DNA of 64,000 nucleotides from positions 124,001 through 188,000 of the forward strand of contig CALSLT010000027.1 of assembly GCA_943787265.1 (NCBI GenBank). Reading direction: 5' to 3'. The translations under genes were made by a program, and so were the position numbers. Shown here in pieces: positions 47,077-56,033 of the stretch. Below the pieces are notes generated by a model. That model had not been told where the DNA came from and ran no database searches. It saw only the letters and a list, made by a program, of their open reading frames with translations. The stretch comes from an uncultured Planctomycetaceae bacterium (GTDB taxonomy: Bacteria > Planctomycetota > Planctomycetia > Planctomycetales > Planctomycetaceae). Position 1 is the first letter of the stretch, and the number at the start of each line of letters is the position of its first letter.

Positions 47077-47402
47077 GGCCGCGATATCCGAACTTGCCGG
47101 CCTTGGAGCGGCGTAGGGGAGAATCGGCCCGAGCCACGGGTCCAATTCCTGCCGCTGAGAAGTTTTCGCCAGCTCTTCGGGAACGTTTCCCTCCCAACCT
47201 TGCCGGAAGTCACTTTCCGAACAACAATGTGGGTGATCGTTGAAGTTTTCGCCGTTAGGTTCAGACCGACGGCGGATCCGGACGATCATGAGACAAGTCC
47301 GGCTGATTTGGGACAATCGTGAGAGCACCCCAAGTCACACTCACGCGATAAACAATTGCTATCAAAGAAGTTCCAGAAGATTTGATCTACTGAGAAACTC
47401 CA
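47077..47402. other. Intergenic region without recognised gene
   Basis: About 325 bases upstream of the ferredoxin gene. No frame with coding character and no repeat was seen; the ferredoxin promoter should be here. Confidence 0.45.
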
Positions 47403-47789
47403 ATGGCCAAGAAAAAGAAACTGCCCAAACAGGTTGCCATTATCAACGCTGATAATTGCACCGGCTGCGAATCCTGCCTTGAAGTCTGCCCGGTGGACTG
47501 CATTTACAAGGTCCCCGGCGATTCTCTGCCCACACTGCTGCATTTCTGCGAAATCGACGTTGAGCGGTGTGTGGGCTGCGAAGTCTGCGTCCACATCCCC
47601 GGCAAAAAGACCGACCCTTACGAGCTGGTCGTCTGCCCGTGGGACGCCATCGAAATGGTCCCGACAATCGAAGTTGGCTGGCAAGTCGCAGAAAAAGGTG
47701 GCCCGCAGGACTACATCGAAGAGAACTGGGAACGCCTGGTCGAGCCGGCAATTCGCATGTCAGAACTCGCCGCAGCCAACGCCAAGTAG
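47403..47789 (+). CDS. 4Fe-4S dicluster ferredoxin
   Basis: A 128-residue electron carrier. The first cluster motif is CTGCESCLEVCPVDC (CxxCxxCxxxCP). The second has CVGCEVC followed by an 18-residue insertion (with HIPGKKTDPYEL) and then VVCPWDAI, supplying the fourth cysteine. Lys-rich N-terminus (MAKKKKLPKQVAIINADN). Such ferredoxins donate electrons to redox enzymes in the cytoplasm; the partner is not evident here. A clear terminator follows. Confidence 0.9.
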   Translation: MAKKKKLPKQVAIINADNCTGCESCLEVCPVDCIYKVPGDSLPTLLHFCEIDVERCVGCEVCVHIPGKKTDPYELVVCPWDAIEMVPTIEVGWQVAEKGGPQDYIEENWERLVEPAIRMSELAAANAK

Positions 47790-47816
47790 GCAGCCGCTCA
47801 TTCACTGAAGAAGTAA

Positions 47817-47846
47817 AGCCTCGATCTCTGGATCGAGGCTTTTTTC
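47817..47846 (+). terminator. Rho-independent terminator of the ferredoxin gene
   Basis: A perfect 10-bp stem, agcctcgatc (47817-47826) and gatcgaggct (47831-47840), with a tetraloop and a run of six T, the clearest intrinsic terminator in the window. Confidence 0.93.
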
Positions 47847-47880
47847 GTTTGCACTCAGTTCGTCGTTGAGAAACATCGCG

Positions 47881-48813
47881 TTAGTCAAGCAGCACGCCCA
47901 TGTCGGCACGGAAGATTTTCATGTCTGCCCAGACATCTTTCTTAGCGCCGGGCGACCTCAACAAATAGGACGGATGGTACGTGCAAAGGACTTTGATGCC
48001 TTTGTAGTCGAAGAACTTGCCTCGCATTTTGCCGATGGCAGCCTTCGTGCCGAGCAGATTGTGAGCGGCAACTGAGCCCCAGCAAACGATATATTCCGGA
48101 TCGACTGCCTCGATCTGCGCGTCAAGATACTCGCGGCAGTTCGCCGCTTCGTCAGGAGTCGGATTGCGATTGCCAGGCGGGCGACATCGCAAAATGTTAC
48201 AGATATAAATCTCTTCGCGGGTCAGCTTGCAGGCTTCGGTGATCTTGTCGAGCAGTTGCCCGGCTCGGCCAACAAACGGCTCGCCCTGCCGATCCTCGTC
48301 GGCCCCCGGGGCTTCGCCGATGTACATGATGTCGGCATCCGGATTACCCACTCCGAAGACTGTCTGCGTGCGGGTTTCGGCCAACTCCTGACACCGCACG
48401 CAGGCGGCAACCTGTTCGGCAGCTTTAGCAAGGCTGGCGACTCGCTCGTCGAGAGAAAGCGTGGAGCACGGACGAGCCGTGTCGCCCGAAAATTCTCCAG
48501 GCATCGATCCGCTGGACGATGACAGAAACTGTCGCGTGACTGGTGTTGCCGGCGGCGACTTCTCAGGTTTCGGAGTGGAAGACTGCACCGGAGCTTCGGC
48601 AGCCGCTGTCTTCACAGATGAAGCTGGCTGCGACGTAGTCACAATCGGCTTCGCAGGTGCAACTGCTTTCGCAGGATTTTCTGCGGACTTCGGTGCCGCT
48701 GCCGTCTGCTGAGAAAGTTCAGCGACCAGGTCTGTCAGTTCGCGAGGAAGCTGAGTGATGCCTGCACGTTGAAGGTCTTCCAGCTTTTGCCGCAGGATCC
48801 GTTGCGGATTCAT
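47881..48813 (-). CDS. Uracil-DNA glycosylase, family 4/5 type (Fe-S)
   Basis: Removes uracil from DNA in base excision repair. The catalytic motif is IGEAPGADEDRQGEPFVGRA (about residues 164-183), Fe-S cysteines are in CVRCQEL (about 135-141) and CNILRCRPPGNRNP, and the C-terminal motif is CTYHPSYLLRSPGAKK. The catalytic domain is about 190 residues, preceded by roughly 120 residues of Ala/Pro/Ser/Thr/Lys-rich linker and a short helix (LRQKLEDLQRAGITQLPREL). Total length is 310 residues. It is convergent with the ferredoxin gene. Confidence 0.92.
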   Translation of the reverse strand: MNPQRILRQKLEDLQRAGITQLPRELTDLVAELSQQTAAAPKSAENPAKAVAPAKPIVTTSQPASSVKTAAAEAPVQSSTPKPEKSPPATPVTRQFLSSSSGSMPGEFSGDTARPCSTLSLDERVASLAKAAEQVAACVRCQELAETRTQTVFGVGNPDADIMYIGEAPGADEDRQGEPFVGRAGQLLDKITEACKLTREEIYICNILRCRPPGNRNPTPDEAANCREYLDAQIEAVDPEYIVCWGSVAAHNLLGTKAAIGKMRGKFFDYKGIKVLCTYHPSYLLRSPGAKKDVWADMKIFRADMGVLLD

Positions 48814-48863
48814 TGCTCCTGCTCCGGTTGAAATTGTTGGGAGACCTTGAGTTTGCCAACTTA

Positions 48864-48885
48864 GTCAGACAGAGCCTGACCTACG
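48864..48885. repeat. REP-like palindrome, copy 2
   Basis: Matches the 26663-26684 element at 21 of 22 bases. It extends over the stop codon of the neighbouring AroB-family gene. Confidence 0.8.
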
Positions 48886-50080
48886 CGTTGGTCGTATTCC
48901 TGAGTTGCGAATTGCAATTTTCGCTTGCGAAGGTTGCCACGATTTCGATCGCTCGACGCATGCTGGATTCGTCGATTTCGTGAACGTCAATGGGTTCCCC
49001 AACGGCTTCGAGCATTGTGATTGTCAGACGTCCGCCGAGGTGTTGACGGAATTCTTCGAGGCCTGCAAACAGCTCGTCGGTTTCGTGCAGAGCCGGGTGA
49101 TCGAGCGGGAGCCCCATCTTTGCCAGGCACTGCAGAACTCGATCGGCGTCAGCTTCCGGCAGGCCATGCACAAGAGACGAGTAAACCGTGTCGACAGCCA
49201 CGCCGATCCCGACGGCTTCTCCGTGCCGCAGACCGAAGTTGGTCATCACTTCGAGCTTGTGCGCCGACCAGTGACCATAGTCCAGCGGTCGTGCTTCGAG
49301 GGCTTCGAACGGGTCTCCACCTTTCGTGATGTGGTTCAGATGGTGCACTGCAGAACGGCGAATAATCGGCTCGGTTATTTCGGCGTTGCGATTCGGAATT
49401 TCTGACGCGCTGTGGCACAAATCGTCGAACAGCTCGGACTCTTTCAGGAGAGCGACTTTGACGGCTTCGGAAAATCCGCAAACGTAATCACGGTCGGGCA
49501 GTGTCGACAGAAGTTTTGCGTCATTGATCACGGCCCACGGCACAGCGAACGATCCCACCCAGTTCTTTTTCTGAAAGAGGTTCACGCTGTTCTTAACGCC
49601 GACGCCGGAGTCAGCCTGCGCCAACGTCGTTGTCGGCAGTCGAACAAGTCGGATCCCGCGGTGTGCGATCGCTGCGGCAAACCCGACGGCGTCCAGGACG
49701 GCTCCGCCACCGATGACGACAACGTAACTGCGCCGGTCGAGGTCAGCGTGGTTGATGCACTTGAGCATTCGCTCGAGAATGTGGATCTCGTTCTTGACGA
49801 CTTCTCCGCCGGGCACTGTCTGAATGTTGCCGGGAGTCAGAAACCGATCCGCATGGGCACGGCAGAACTGATCAACACGAGTCCGGAGATCAGGCACGGC
49901 ATCAGCAACGCACTCATCCAGCCAAAACTGGACTCTTGGTAGTTGATCACCCGAAGGTTCCAGGACGTCCAGCAGGATGTTCTGATCGTCACCCAGCACG
50001 TCATCTGTAAAACGCAGGCGATGCACGAACGGAACGGAAAACGGAATATCGATCGTCCTTGGGTCAATACCTTGTGGCAT
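48881..50080 (-). CDS. 3-dehydroquinate synthase family protein (EboD-like sugar phosphate cyclase)
   Basis: The 399-residue product has the AroB fold: NAD-binding GGGAVLDAVGFAAAIAHRGI (from residue 124), RLPTTTLAQADSGVGVKNSV, and zinc ligands in CGFSEAVKVALLKE, HWSAHKLEVMTNFG and LRHGEAVGIGVAV. The segment GVKNSVNLFQKKNWVGSF differs from the usual GGKTGVNHPLGKN of AroB and looks more like EboD/sugar phosphate cyclases. It could still be the chromosomal dehydroquinate synthase, so I leave the symbol empty. The start at ATG 50080 is preceded by aaggagtcacctc, the best ribosome binding site in this region. Confidence 0.75.
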   Translation of the reverse strand: MPQGIDPRTIDIPFSVPFVHRLRFTDDVLGDDQNILLDVLEPSGDQLPRVQFWLDECVADAVPDLRTRVDQFCRAHADRFLTPGNIQTVPGGEVVKNEIHILERMLKCINHADLDRRSYVVVIGGGAVLDAVGFAAAIAHRGIRLVRLPTTTLAQADSGVGVKNSVNLFQKKNWVGSFAVPWAVINDAKLLSTLPDRDYVCGFSEAVKVALLKESELFDDLCHSASEIPNRNAEITEPIIRRSAVHHLNHITKGGDPFEALEARPLDYGHWSAHKLEVMTNFGLRHGEAVGIGVAVDTVYSSLVHGLPEADADRVLQCLAKMGLPLDHPALHETDELFAGLEEFRQHLGGRLTITMLEAVGEPIDVHEIDESSMRRAIEIVATFASENCNSQLRNTTNA

Positions 50081-50421
50081 GAGGTGACTCCTTGCCGGGC
50101 GGCAGGTGTGCGGGGATGGCAGTGGGGTGAGGCCGGCACAAGGTCAATTGGACAGTGTGAGCGGCGAACGATCTCGACGGTCTCCAGTGGCCCGATTCCG
50201 TCGGATCTGGTTGCCTGATCCATCAGGGGAACAATGCAACGGCGGGGTGCTGCCTATTGTGGCGACAGGACAATGCGGGATCAACCAGTTGGATGAGATC
50301 GGCGGCGTATTGCAGCCTCAATTTATCTCGATCCAAACGATCATGCAGACGTTGCCGGTGCAATCGCCAGCACATTCCTGACTCGTGGAACCCGCTCCGT
50401 GTTACGTCCGTTTACTCACGG
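50081..50421. other. Intergenic region without recognised gene
   Basis: 341 bases between the RTX gene end and the AroB-family gene start, both minus strand. I see no coding frame, terminator or repeat. Confidence 0.45.
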
Positions 50422-53286
50422 CTAGATTGGCAACTGAAGCTGAGCAAGAATAGACGCGTCAAGGACGAAGGCTTCGTCGATTTCCCCAACATCGCCAAAG
50501 ACGATATTGGAACCGCTGCCGCCTGCAAGTGTGTCCGCGCCCGCATTTCCCTGCACAACGTCGTCATCTTCTTCACCAAGAGCGACGTCATCACCGCTGC
50601 CACCGAAGATCGAATCATCGCCGTCGCCGCCGATGATCGTATCATCACCGTCGTTACCGTTGAGGTTGTCGTCGCCGTCCCCGCCACTGATGAGGTCGTT
50701 GCCACTTTCACCCTTGACGATATCGTCCCCTTCACCAGCAACCAGAGTGTCAGCTCCGCCACTTCCTTTAAGAGTGTCCGAGCCGTCGCCACCAGTGAGA
50801 TAGTCGCGCCCAGAGTTGCCTTTCAATGAGTCATTGCCCGTTCCGCCAATCATGACGTCCTGACCAGCTCCGCCAAAGAGCGTGTCACTACCGAGGCCGC
50901 CATCGAGTGTGTCGTTGTCTGCCTGGCCGTTCAACGTGTCAGCACCGCCTCCACCGAAAAGACTGTCGCGGCCGGCATTGCCAAATACAAAGTCGGCACC
51001 TTCACCCGCGTCGACCGTATCGTTCTGGTTGCCGCCCATGATTCGATCATCGCCAGCGCCACCGAAGATCCTGTCGTCACCATTCTGCCCGGAGATCGTG
51101 TCGTTGCCGGATCCGCCAAGCAGAATGTCATCCCCCGACTCGCCGGTAATCATGTCGTCGCCGTCGCCACCGTCGAGCACATCGCGGGATGAACCGCCAG
51201 TGATGAAGTCGTTGTCAGCTCCGCCCTCGAGGAGAAGCTGATATCCGCTGATCGAAGAACCAGACGCAGAGATCGTATCGTTGCCGGCTTCACCTCGAAC
51301 AAAGAAGCTCGTGAATGCCGACCCGCTAAGCGTTCCAATCGTGATCGTGTCGGCGCCGTCGCCCGCGTTCAGGTCGATGCGAGAAATCGAGCTGTCGATT
51401 GTGACAGTCGACGCGCCTTCGTTAATCAGAACGTTGCCGCCGGCTCCCGTAACATTGAATGTGTCATCGGTGGCGTCGCCTTGAATGACGACTGTGTCAA
51501 AGCCGGACGTATTGGAAAGCGTATCGTTGCCCGAACCGTCACCAGCCCAAACCAGAGCGTCTACTCCAGCTCCGCCATCGAGTACATCTTCACCGCCCTG
51601 ACCGTCGAGTGTGTCATCGCCGTCGCCGCCGAACAGTGTGTCGTTGTCGTCGCCGCCGAACAGCGAGTCGTTTCCACCGCCACCATCCAGCGAGTCCAGT
51701 CCAGCTCCACCCTGAAGTTCGTCGTCGCTGTTGTTAGCAAGAATCGTATCGTTGCCGCCGTCTCCCGAGAGTGTGTCAGTTTCGATATTCGTAAGCGGCG
51801 GTGGATTCGGTAATGGCGGCATTGGATTTGTGCCAGGGTTCGGCTGGCCGTTTGGAGTCGGATCGTTGTCCGTAATCCGTGCTTCGCCCATTCCATCTTG
51901 AATCAGTCCGATGAGTGGGTTGACCAGATCGACGAAAAAATTCTCTTCATTGATTTCGTCATCGAAATCGCCGAGCACCGAAATGGAAATCGTCTGAGAA
52001 CTGTCGCCGGCGGTGAATGTCAACGTTCCATTGGCCGCTGTGTAATCGTCTGGACTAACGGCCAATCCATTTCGTGTCTGAAAACTGACCGAGACTGGAT
52101 CGAGCACCGGACCAGAGACGGAGACTGTAAACACAGCCTGCACTGTCCCGACGTTACTTTCAAAAACGGTCGCGTCGCTGATCGAGAAGGTGGTGGCCCT
52201 CGCGTCGATCACGTCGTTGCCTTCTCCCCCAAGTACAGAATCGAATCCCGTACCGGTGAGGATGGTGTCGTTCCCATCGTTGCCGTGCAGCATGTCGTTG
52301 TCAGCGTCACCTGAAACGAGGTCTTCGTTCGCTCCACCGAAAACGGAGTCAACGCCGTTTCCACCACGAGCCACATCGTTACCCGCCTGGCCATTGACGT
52401 TGTCGTCACCTTCGCCACCGGTCAACGTGTCGTTGCCATCTCCGCCGTTAACGGTGTCGTTGCCGGTGCTGCCGTCGATGTTGTCGTTGCCTGTTCCGCC
52501 ATCGACCGAGTCCAGTCCGTCTCCTGCGTCGATGCTGTCATTACCGCTGCCGCCGTTCAGTGTGTCATCACCCAGGCCGCCAGTAACCGAGTCTGCGCTC
52601 GATCCGGCGTCGATAAAATCGTTGCCGCTTTCACCAGAGATGGTGTCAGAGCTGCTGCCGCCGAGAATCGAGTCGTCGTCCGAACCACCAAAGATCAGGT
52701 CGGCGCTGCTGCCAGCGTTGATCGTGTCGTTTCCCGCCCCACCAATCAGCGTGTCGGAACCGTCGTCGCCGATAATCAGGTCGGCTCCACTCTGACCGTC
52801 GATCGAATCCTTCCCGTTGCCGCCGTCGAGCGTGTCGTCGGTGTTTCCCCCGATAATCGTGTCGGAACCGTCGCCGCCCAGAACTGACGTTGCGATGTCG
52901 TTACTCGCTCGGATGAAGTCAGTTCCATCACCGCCGTCCAACACGATCGACGTGATGGCGGTGTAGAACGACTGATTGACAAGCGACGCATCGACTGAGT
53001 TGTTGCCGCCACCAGCGCTGACCATGATCCCGACGAGCGAGCTGGTCGACAAAGAGCCAAGACCCATGAAATCTTCAAACTGCCCGGTCGAATTGAATTC
53101 AACGCGGACGTTCTGCCCCAACGCGCTGATCCGAACGTCCTCGTTGGCGTCCATCGTAATATTCAGGACGTCGTTGGAGACGAACGCGTTGACCGACAGC
53201 AGCGTCCGGTCTTCGAGGTGCTCGATACTCTGTCGCCGACGGGGAACTCGTCTGGAAAATGATTTCAGCCACGGCGTAATTCGCAT
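50422..53286 (-). CDS. RTX-type calcium-binding repeat protein with Calx-beta domain
   Basis: About 954 residues from ATG 53286. The N-terminus is basic and carries the planctomycete-type motif IEHLEDRTLLSVN, probably an export signal for this phylum. From about residue 110 there are dozens of GGxGxDxL/I nonapeptides (GGDGSDTIIGGNTDDTLDGG, GGSGNDTISGQNGDDRIFGG), which form Ca2+-binding beta rolls. A Calx-beta domain (about 390-500, SDATVFESNVGTVQAVFTVS to INEENFFVDLVNP) and a Pro-rich linker interrupt them. The protein ends with FVLDASILAQLQLPI and no clear sorting signal. Likely extracellular; the function is unknown. Confidence 0.88.
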   Translation of the reverse strand: MRITPWLKSFSRRVPRRRQSIEHLEDRTLLSVNAFVSNDVLNITMDANEDVRISALGQNVRVEFNSTGQFEDFMGLGSLSTSSLVGIMVSAGGGNNSVDASLVNQSFYTAITSIVLDGGDGTDFIRASNDIATSVLGGDGSDTIIGGNTDDTLDGGNGKDSIDGQSGADLIIGDDGSDTLIGGAGNDTINAGSSADLIFGGSDDDSILGGSSSDTISGESGNDFIDAGSSADSVTGGLGDDTLNGGSGNDSIDAGDGLDSVDGGTGNDNIDGSTGNDTVNGGDGNDTLTGGEGDDNVNGQAGNDVARGGNGVDSVFGGANEDLVSGDADNDMLHGNDGNDTILTGTGFDSVLGGEGNDVIDARATTFSISDATVFESNVGTVQAVFTVSVSGPVLDPVSVSFQTRNGLAVSPDDYTAANGTLTFTAGDSSQTISISVLGDFDDEINEENFFVDLVNPLIGLIQDGMGEARITDNDPTPNGQPNPGTNPMPPLPNPPPLTNIETDTLSGDGGNDTILANNSDDELQGGAGLDSLDGGGGNDSLFGGDDNDTLFGGDGDDTLDGQGGEDVLDGGAGVDALVWAGDGSGNDTLSNTSGFDTVVIQGDATDDTFNVTGAGGNVLINEGASTVTIDSSISRIDLNAGDGADTITIGTLSGSAFTSFFVRGEAGNDTISASGSSISGYQLLLEGGADNDFITGGSSRDVLDGGDGDDMITGESGDDILLGGSGNDTISGQNGDDRIFGGAGDDRIMGGNQNDTVDAGEGADFVFGNAGRDSLFGGGGADTLNGQADNDTLDGGLGSDTLFGGAGQDVMIGGTGNDSLKGNSGRDYLTGGDGSDTLKGSGGADTLVAGEGDDIVKGESGNDLISGGDGDDNLNGNDGDDTIIGGDGDDSIFGGSGDDVALGEEDDDVVQGNAGADTLAGGSGSNIVFGDVGEIDEAFVLDASILAQLQLPI

Positions 53287-53622
53287 GATACCTGGACCTG
53301 CTCGAACAGAAGTGTCGCGGTTTTGTGAGACGGCTGGACATCGCGTCGCGCAATGAGCCACCGCTCGTGAATATCGAATATCTCAAACGTGCCAAACCTG
53401 AGCGAAGTGACAATGGCCCAGAGGAGAGAGACGGTTCGGCAACAGAAGCACAAATAGTGGCGGTATCGTACCGGTCTGTCGGGCAGTATTTGCAAGCGAA
53501 ACCCAGGAATCGAGGATTCGCCGCGAGATGTTTTCAGCAAACGCGTCGGAACACCTGTCAAACCTGACCGTAGATTCCCCGGATCGTTGCGACGATGTTG
53601 AATTCTGCCGAGCCGAGCCGCT
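53287..53622. other. Intergenic region upstream of the RTX gene
   Basis: 336 bases between the RTX start and the glycosyltransferase stop, both minus strand. It probably holds the RTX promoter, and no coding frame is convincing. Confidence 0.45.
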
Positions 53623-54768
53623 TCAGCCGTGCTCGCAAAGCTTGTCGACCGCCTCGTCAAGTTCTGAGCTGCGAGTCGACCAGAGGAACCGATCAACGTC
53701 TGCTGGCCGATTTGCGTCTGCAAAACAGGCAGTCTCTCCGGGCGAACTCAGGCCATTCGCGAGTTTCGTCAGAGATCGGGCAATTCCCGCCGCTGTACCG
53801 TCGTGAAAAAAGTCATCGTTCGAGCCAAGTGTTTCCGGGTAAGCCAACGCTCGGGGTACCACCGGACGACACCCGACAGCGGCTGCTTCAAGCACAGAGA
53901 TGCCAAAGAATTCGTGGCGAGCTGTGGAGACGACAACGTCTGATTCGGACAGAACTCTAAAATAGCCAGCTCGAGACGCCGCGAAACCCCAGTGCCGAAT
54001 GTGTGGTGACAATTTGGTCTTGGCATCTTCAAAGCAAGACGGAGAATTGCGGAACGACTCACCAAGGACGTTGATCTCAAACGGGACGCCACGTCTGGCA
54101 AGCTCTTCCAACGCAGCGAAGAATAGCTCCGGATTCTTGTCGTGTTCCCACCGGGATACCCACGCGATCCGAAGTGGACCTTCTGTCCGTCGTGAGTTTC
54201 CGCCAGCACCTTGATCCGCGTCCGGACTTTCTATTCCCGGATGCTGAATTTCTGATTTCTCCTGGATCCGGTCGACAGATTCTTCGTGTCCGAAATCCGG
54301 CATGCGACGCAGCAAGACTCGCAACGCGTTCAGAAACTCATCGCGATGATAATTCGAATTGAACCAGACGCTGTCCGCAGCCAACGCCGAAGTCATGTTT
54401 GAGTAGGCGAAATGGAAATCGCGTTCCTCGTCTTTCTGAGTCGGGTAGGTCAACTGGTTTTCATGAAAGTAGACAATCGACGGTAGCCGACGAACGACTT
54501 CTGGACACAAGCCGCGAAATTCGGCGAGCCCCAGCATGTCGGTGCAGAACAAAACGTCCCAAGTCGGGCCCTCTGACCTTTCATCGCTAAGTTGATCATG
54601 AAGCTGCTGAGCAAACGTCACCGCAGAATGCCGCATTCGCCACTTCCACTTATAAGCGGGTAACGGCAGGATGGTGAAATCATGCTGGCTGTGACGAGCC
54701 CACCCTTCCAGAAAGGCTTGATGGCTGCCTCCATGCCAGGGATTCAGTGCAAGGATTCTTCGAGACAT
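53623..54768 (-). CDS. tRNA-queuosine alpha-mannosyltransferase-like glycosyltransferase (DUF3524)
   Basis: A 381-residue GT4-type glycosyltransferase that resembles DUF3524/GTDC1 proteins, enzymes that mannosylate queuosine in tRNA-Asp. The N-terminal DUF3524 motif ILALNPWHGGSHQAFLEGWA is followed by IVYFHENQLTYPTQ and FAYSNMTSALAADSVWFNSN. The C-terminal half carries IAWVSRWEHDKNPELFFAAL and the donor-binding region VVSTARHEFFGISVLEAAAV. An insert at about residues 190-215 is Glu/Pro/Gly-rich. I chose ATG 54768 because the family motif starts there; the frame is open to 54891. The substrate is inferred. Confidence 0.82.
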   Translation of the reverse strand: MSRRILALNPWHGGSHQAFLEGWARHSQHDFTILPLPAYKWKWRMRHSAVTFAQQLHDQLSDERSEGPTWDVLFCTDMLGLAEFRGLCPEVVRRLPSIVYFHENQLTYPTQKDEERDFHFAYSNMTSALAADSVWFNSNYHRDEFLNALRVLLRRMPDFGHEESVDRIQEKSEIQHPGIESPDADQGAGGNSRRTEGPLRIAWVSRWEHDKNPELFFAALEELARRGVPFEINVLGESFRNSPSCFEDAKTKLSPHIRHWGFAASRAGYFRVLSESDVVVSTARHEFFGISVLEAAAVGCRPVVPRALAYPETLGSNDDFFHDGTAAGIARSLTKLANGLSSPGETACFADANRPADVDRFLWSTRSSELDEAVDKLCEHG

Positions 54769-54936
54769 TGTCTGTTGGTAATTCTGGTAGTGACTTGTTT
54801 CGCGCTGCAGCAGAGTTTCGTCCGACTTGTCTAAGTCAGGGCAGCGCTTGAGTTCGTTTCGAGTGTCTGAGAGACTCCGCAGATCACTCAACCGTTCAAT
54901 TCAACTCGTTGAACTTCAACTTCGGAAACAGCATCC

Positions 54937-55953
54937 ATGTCGAACCCACAAATCCTGATGAGTGCCTTTGCAGACGAGGCAGCAAACCACAAAACAGCTC
55001 TTGAGCAGTTTTCCGCTTTGGCAGCAGTCGGCCTGCGATACTACAGCCCGAGGTTCCTCGACGTCGATTCATCCGGCGTTGTGAAGCATGTCGTCGACCT
55101 GAAAAAGTCCGAATACAAACAGTTGAACAAACTGCATGACGAATTCGGAATGAGCGTCACGAGTATTGGATCACGTATTGGAAAAGTAAAACTGCAGGAT
55201 GTCGATGACGGCTCGCACAACAAGTTCATCCCGATCGCGAAGTACCTGAAGACGGAAGTGAAGAAAACCATCGAAGCCGCCCTCGCCCTGGACACAAAGC
55301 TCGTCCGAGGTTTCTCGTTCTACCATCCGGTCGGCTCCGATCCAGCAGACCACATTCCGCAGGCTGTCGATCAGATTGGGCAGATTGCTGACGCCTGCCA
55401 GGCTGCCGGCGTGATTTACGGGCTGGAAATTGAGCCGAATCTCATCGGCGAAACTGGCCCGCTGCTGGCGAAGATCGCAAAGAAACTCAAGCACCCAAAC
55501 ATGGTGCTGATCTACGATGGCGGAAACATCGCCGCTCAGAACAAAGACAGATTGCAATGCCTTTCTGAGTTCCGCGATATGGCACCGTACCTTGGCTGGC
55601 TGCATATCAAAGATTATGCCATCGACCGTTCGCTTAATTGGACGGGCGCTGTGGATGAAGAACGTCTCAAGAATTTTGTCCCAGCCAACGTCGGCGACGC
55701 CGGGCACGAACAGGTGCTGCTCGAACTGCGTGATCACCTTCCAAAGCTGACACGCAAGATGCAGAAACTCGGCGTGCCGGGATTCTTCCTGGAAGTCGAA
55801 CCTCACCTCAAAGGCGGCGGGCAGTTTGGCGGATTCAGCGGTCCAGACGGCGTCGGCGTTGCTGTACGAGCTTTGCGGTCGGTTCTTGATTACGTCAACA
55901 TCGACTACGACATTCGGACGTTCGCCGATATCCGCGAAGCTCGCGGATTCTGA
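54937..55953 (+). CDS. Sugar phosphate isomerase/epimerase (xylose-isomerase-like TIM barrel)
   Basis: A 338-residue AP-endonuclease-2/IolE-type TIM barrel. Strands with metal ligands are visible: GLEIEPNLIGETG (Glu), MVLIYDGGNIA (Asp), LGWLHIKDYAIDR (His-x-Lys-Asp) and PGFFLEVEPHLKGG (Glu), the usual four-ligand set. Such enzymes isomerise or epimerise sugars or inositols. Planctomycetes carry many of them and the substrate is unknown. The start follows ttcggaaacagcatcc. It is divergent from the glycosyltransferase. Confidence 0.85.
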   Translation: MSNPQILMSAFADEAANHKTALEQFSALAAVGLRYYSPRFLDVDSSGVVKHVVDLKKSEYKQLNKLHDEFGMSVTSIGSRIGKVKLQDVDDGSHNKFIPIAKYLKTEVKKTIEAALALDTKLVRGFSFYHPVGSDPADHIPQAVDQIGQIADACQAAGVIYGLEIEPNLIGETGPLLAKIAKKLKHPNMVLIYDGGNIAAQNKDRLQCLSEFRDMAPYLGWLHIKDYAIDRSLNWTGAVDEERLKNFVPANVGDAGHEQVLLELRDHLPKLTRKMQKLGVPGFFLEVEPHLKGGGQFGGFSGPDGVGVAVRALRSVLDYVNIDYDIRTFADIREARGF

Positions 55954-56033
55954 TCAGCCGAAATCCTCTCTCTGCCGGTCAAGCACTGCCTGACGAACTC
56001 CCGCCTTCACCGTATTTGAATTCGGAGCGAACT

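Noticed and set aside
50507..53356. Long plus-strand frames opposite the RTX gene, encoding Pro/Ser-rich products
   Set aside because: They are antisense readings of the regular GGxGxD repeat, whose complement lacks stop codons. They have no starts with ribosome binding sites and no domain.
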